This document shows, in pieces, positions 62,051 to 64,000 of a stretch of DNA of 64,000 bases. Position 1 is the first letter of the stretch, and each line of letters opens with the position of its first letter. The position numbers were made by a program, and so were the translations under genes. The notes beneath the pieces are model-generated. The model searched no databases, had not been told where the DNA came from, and worked only from the letters and a program-made list of their open reading frames with translations. This stretch comes from Chryseobacterium kimseyorum (GTDB lineage Bacteria; Bacteroidota; Bacteroidia; Flavobacteriales; Weeksellaceae): NCBI RefSeq assembly GCF_025971945.1, contig NZ_JAPDHW010000012.1:29917-93916 (forward strand). Reading direction: 5' to 3'.

Positions 62051-62135
62051 GCCCTTTCAGGGCTCGCTCAGATCAGATTTTCTTTCTATCTCATGGGCTT
62101 CACCCATGGCTATTGATGGGTCGCCCTTTCAGGGC
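62051..62135 (-). repeat. Triple-hairpin repeat between pyrB and carA
   Basis: GCCCT-TTC-AGGGC (62051-62063), CATGGG-CTTCA-CCCATG (62092-62108), and GCCCT-TTC-AGGGC (62123-62135). It shares the CATrGG-yTTCA-C...GGCTATT core with the block at 60678-60761. Such hairpin blocks are typical of REP-like elements. Confidence 0.7.
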
Positions 62136-62209
62136 TTTTCTCAATGATAATTCTTTTTAAAATTCGCCTTAATGAGTTAATTTGTCATTAAATATCAAAA
62201 AGTAAATCA

Positions 62210-62237
62210 CTTGGCTCTTTTTACTTTTTACCTTTTA
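62210..62237 (-). repeat. AAAGAGCCAAG repeat overlapping the pyrB stop codon
   Basis: Minus strand: the pyrB stop TAA is followed by AAGGTAAAAAGTAAAAAGAG and CCAAG. AAAGAGCCAAG is the same as the tandem copies at 52281. The repeat supplies the end of the pyrB frame. Confidence 0.55.
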
Positions 62238-63125
62238 CTTTAATGAAAACCCTTTCTCCTCCAAAGCATTTTTCAGAATCGCCATTCTTGCGAAAACTCC
62301 GTTCTGCATTTGTTTGAAAATTCTTGAGCGTTCACATTCCACCAAATCGGTATCGATTTCCACGCCTCTGTTGATGGGTGCGGGATGCATAATGATGGCT
62401 TCCTTTTTCATCGTTTTTTCTCTGGCTTTCGTCAGACCATATTTTTTATGATATTCCGAAGCTGAGAAACTCATTTTTGAATCGTGTCTTTCGTGCTGGA
62501 TTCTCAATAACATCAAAACATCAACATCGTGAATCATCTCATCTACAGAAAGATACGTACCGTTAATTAAAGCTCCTTCGTCAAACCACTGTTCAGGCCC
62601 TGAAAAATAAACTTTAGCACCTAATCTTCTTAAAGCTTCTGCATTGGAGTTCGCAACACGGCTGTGTTTAACATCACCAACAATTCCTATTTTCAATCCT
62701 TCAAAAGTTCCGAATTCCTGATAAATAGTCAGCAAATCAAGCATGCACTGTGAAGGATGATTTCCTGTTCCGTCACCACCGTTGATCACAGGAATGTTGA
62801 TATTTTTTAATTCATCAAAATAACGGTCTTTTTTATCTCTGATCACGACAAGATTTACCCCTATGCTTTCAATCGTTTTTACGGTATCATATAAACTTTC
62901 ACCTTTATTGACAGAACTGTTGGAAGCATCGAACGGAACGACCTGCAAACCCAGTTTTCTTTCGGCAACATCGAAGCTCGTTTTCGTTCTTGTGCTGTCT
63001 TCAAAAAACAGATTTGAACAGAACACTTCGCCCTCAATTTTGGCAGTTTTTCCGTTGGCAAAAGCTAAAGCTTCCGTCAGTATCTTATTGATTTTCTCTG
63101 TACTTAGTTCGGTAATCGTAAACAT
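62235..63125 (-). CDS. pyrB: Aspartate carbamoyltransferase catalytic subunit
   Basis: The 296-residue enzyme has the carbamoyl-phosphate motif [78 protein letters not shown], and [11 protein letters not shown]. It makes carbamoyl-aspartate, the first committed step of pyrimidine synthesis. The sequence is closest to the Bacillus-type catalytic chains, which work without PyrI. A terminator hairpin and small leader frame lie between its promoter and the ATG, so expression is probably controlled by attenuation. Confidence 0.98.
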   Translation of the reverse strand: MFTITELSTEKINKILTEALAFANGKTAKIEGEVFCSNLFFEDSTRTKTSFDVAERKLGLQVVPFDASNSSVNKGESLYDTVKTIESIGVNLVVIRDKKDRYFDELKNINIPVINGGDGTGNHPSQCMLDLLTIYQEFGTFEGLKIGIVGDVKHSRVANSNAEALRRLGAKVYFSGPEQWFDEGALINGTYLSVDEMIHDVDVLMLLRIQHERHDSKMSFSASEYHKKYGLTKAREKTMKKEAIIMHPAPINRGVEIDTDLVECERSRIFKQMQNGVFARMAILKNALEEKGFSLK

Positions 63126-63144
63126 AAAATCTTAATTTTTGAAC

Positions 63145-63174
63145 ATAAAAAAAGCGAAGAAAATATCTTCGCTT
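63145..63174 (-). terminator. Attenuator terminator in the pyrB leader
   Basis: AAGCGAAGA / TCTTCGCTT (63152-63174) with a 5-base loop, followed on the minus strand by seven T. It lies between the pyrB promoter and ATG, so read-through is needed for expression. The leader-frame stop codon TAA (63175-63173) overlaps its first bases. Confidence 0.85.
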
Positions 63175-63244
63175 AAAATAAATAAATATCGTAAAGGGCG
63201 TCTACGCCCGGTAATTCTAATGATATAAATACTGTGTTATTCAT
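63173..63244 (-). CDS. Putative pyrB leader peptide, 23 aa (PyrL-like)
   Basis: ATG at 63244 opens 23 codons that run without interruption to a TAA at 63175-63173. The peptide starts MNNTVFISLELPG and ends VDALYDIYLF. The last codons make a U-rich mRNA stretch directly before the terminator, and GGGCGT-AG-ACGCCC (63196-63209) within it forms a pause-type hairpin. This is the layout of the pyrBI leader of E. coli, where high UTP uncouples the ribosome from the polymerase. The ATG would be 2-4 nt from the predicted transcript start, so it must be read as a near-leaderless mRNA. Confidence 0.5.
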   Translation of the reverse strand: MNNTVFISLELPGVDALYDIYLF

Positions 63245-63250
63245 TAGGTG

Positions 63251-63281
63251 CAAAGATATAACATTTGGGTAACATGACAAA
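63251..63281 (-). promoter_or_regulatory. Consensus Bacteroidota promoter of pyrB
   Basis: On the minus strand TTTG (63281-63278), a 19-bp spacer, then TATCTTTG (63258-63251). Both boxes and the spacing match the consensus. The transcript would start near 63247. Confidence 0.8.
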
Positions 63282-63315
63282 GTGAAACCTCAAAAAAATT
63301 AAAAAACTTCAATCG

Positions 63316-63347
63316 TTGGTTATTCTCATTTATTCTTAATATTTTTG
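63316..63347 (+). promoter_or_regulatory. Promoter of the Lrp-type gene
   Basis: TTG (63316-63318), a 21-bp spacer, and TATTTTTG (63340-63347), an exact TAnnTTTG match. It lies 20 bp before the ATG at 63368, back to back with the pyrB promoter. Confidence 0.55.
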
Positions 63348-63367
63348 TTAGAATTCAAATACAGTTT

Positions 63368-63829
63368 ATGGACGCAAAAGACAGGATGATTCTCAGCATA
63401 ATTCAGGAAGACTCTACTTTCTCGGTGAAAGAAATTTCAGAGAAAATAGGTTTAACCTTTACCCCAACTTACGAACGCATCAAACAGTTGGAGAAACAGG
63501 GGATTATTGAGAAATATGTCGGTCTTCTGAACCGTGAGAAACTGGGTTTAAATATTGTCGTTTACTGCAATGTCCGTCTGAAAGAACAGTCAAAAAAAGT
63601 TCTGGAAACTTTCGAGAAAAACATAATGCAACACGATGAAGTTCAGGAGATCATCAGTCTTTCCGGCGAATATGATTATATGCTGAAAATTATTGCAAAA
63701 GATATTAATTCTTATAATGATTTTACGGTCAATGTGATTTCAAATATTCCCAGCATTGGGCAATATCACAGTTCTATAGTGCTGCATGAGGTGAAGAAGT
63801 CGACTAAGTTTAAGATTGATTTGGGTTAA
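63368..63829 (+). CDS. Lrp/AsnC-family transcriptional regulator
   Basis: The 153-residue protein has an N-terminal helix-turn-helix (DRMILSIIQEDSTFSVKEISEKIGLTFTPTYERIKQLEKQGIIEKY) and a RAM ligand-binding domain (~70-150; VYCNVRLKEQSKKVLETFEK, SLSGEYDYMLKIIAKDI). Such proteins sense amino acids and form octamers on DNA. It is divergent from pyrB and may affect it, but this class usually controls amino acid metabolism. Confidence 0.92.
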   Translation: MDAKDRMILSIIQEDSTFSVKEISEKIGLTFTPTYERIKQLEKQGIIEKYVGLLNREKLGLNIVVYCNVRLKEQSKKVLETFEKNIMQHDEVQEIISLSGEYDYMLKIIAKDINSYNDFTVNVISNIPSIGQYHSSIVLHEVKKSTKFKIDLG

Positions 63830-63875
63830 AGATTAAAAATTTTGCTTACTAAAATAATAATCATAGTATTATAAA

Positions 63876-64000
63876 ATGGAATTAAAAAAAAGGCATCATT
63901 ATGTTTGGAAAAATTACCTTAGAAACTGGTCTAATTCTGAATATATTAACACCTATTTTATTGATTCTAAAAAAATTATTAAAACTAATCTAATAAATGT
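63876..64000 (+). CDS. Start of a DUF4238-like protein, cut by the window end
   Basis: ATG at 63876 opens 41 codons with no stop. MELKKRHHYVWKNYLRNWS resembles the RHHYVxxxYLxxW(S/A) opening of DUF4238 proteins, which appear in variable genome regions, some near defence genes. The rest lies outside the window. Confidence 0.55.
   Translation, partial: MELKKRHHYVWKNYLRNWSNSEYINTYFIDSKKIIKTNLIN

Noticed and set aside
60678..62135. CRISPR-like array around carA
   Set aside because: The repeats are short hairpins of different sequence without regular spacers; no cas genes are present.

Overview
The window looks like chromosome of a Bacteroidota bacterium of the Flavobacteriia, most likely a Chryseobacterium-type Weeksellaceae. 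This is inferred from the AT-rich sequence, several intergenic matches to the Bacteroidota promoter consensus (TAnnTTTG, once with a TTTG 19 bp upstream), the general lack of Shine-Dalgarno sequences, a TonB receptor paired with a DUF4249 lipoprotein, a free-standing KdpD sensor module, and protein families typical of that group. I saw no rRNA, tRNA, CRISPR array, prophage or intact insertion sequence.

Layout. 1-2.9 kb: tail of a short-chain dehydrogenase, a MarR regulator, a small orphan protein, a luciferase-like flavin monooxygenase behind an HxlR-type palindrome, and an orphan receiver protein. 2.9-7.8 kb (minus): a four-gene operon of EgtB, an ABC ATPase, a permease fused to a binding protein (EgtUV/OpuB type) and a PLP C-S lyase, probably for ergothioneine-type thiols. 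8.2-10.9 kb: small proteins, a haloperoxidase-like hydrolase and an SDR. 11-22 kb (minus): a potassium-uptake locus with a sigma-54 activator, a small unknown protein, four single-span microproteins including KdpF, KdpA, KdpB, KdpC, an outer-membrane barrel, the KdpD sensor half and a separate histidine kinase. 22-30 kb: HAD phosphatase, NrtR-like regulator, a decayed stretch, an acyltransferase, a methyltransferase with a VanZ-like protein, and an AsmA-like giant.

30-40.8 kb: Crp/Fnr regulator, sugar-dehydrogenase lipoprotein, a PaoABC-type molybdenum oxidoreductase, a MarR-GNAT fusion divergent from it, and a DUF4249/TonB-receptor pair. 41-48.3 kb (minus): a six-gene phosphorelay operon with CheB and CheR but no chemoreceptor. 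49.2-56.5 kb (plus): a full non-phosphorylating L-fucose pathway, from FucP uptake to lactate plus pyruvate. 57.4-63.1 kb (minus): pyrB, carA and carB, the start of pyrimidine synthesis, with what looks like a PyrL-style attenuator before pyrB. The window ends with an Lrp regulator and the start of a DUF4238-like gene.

The most striking non-coding feature is that many intercistronic gaps inside the operons are filled with small palindromic repeats of at least five kinds. The best candidate undescribed system is the pyrB leader: consensus promoter, near-leaderless 23-codon reading frame, pause-type hairpin, U-rich run, and a terminator hairpin that overlaps the leader stop codon.
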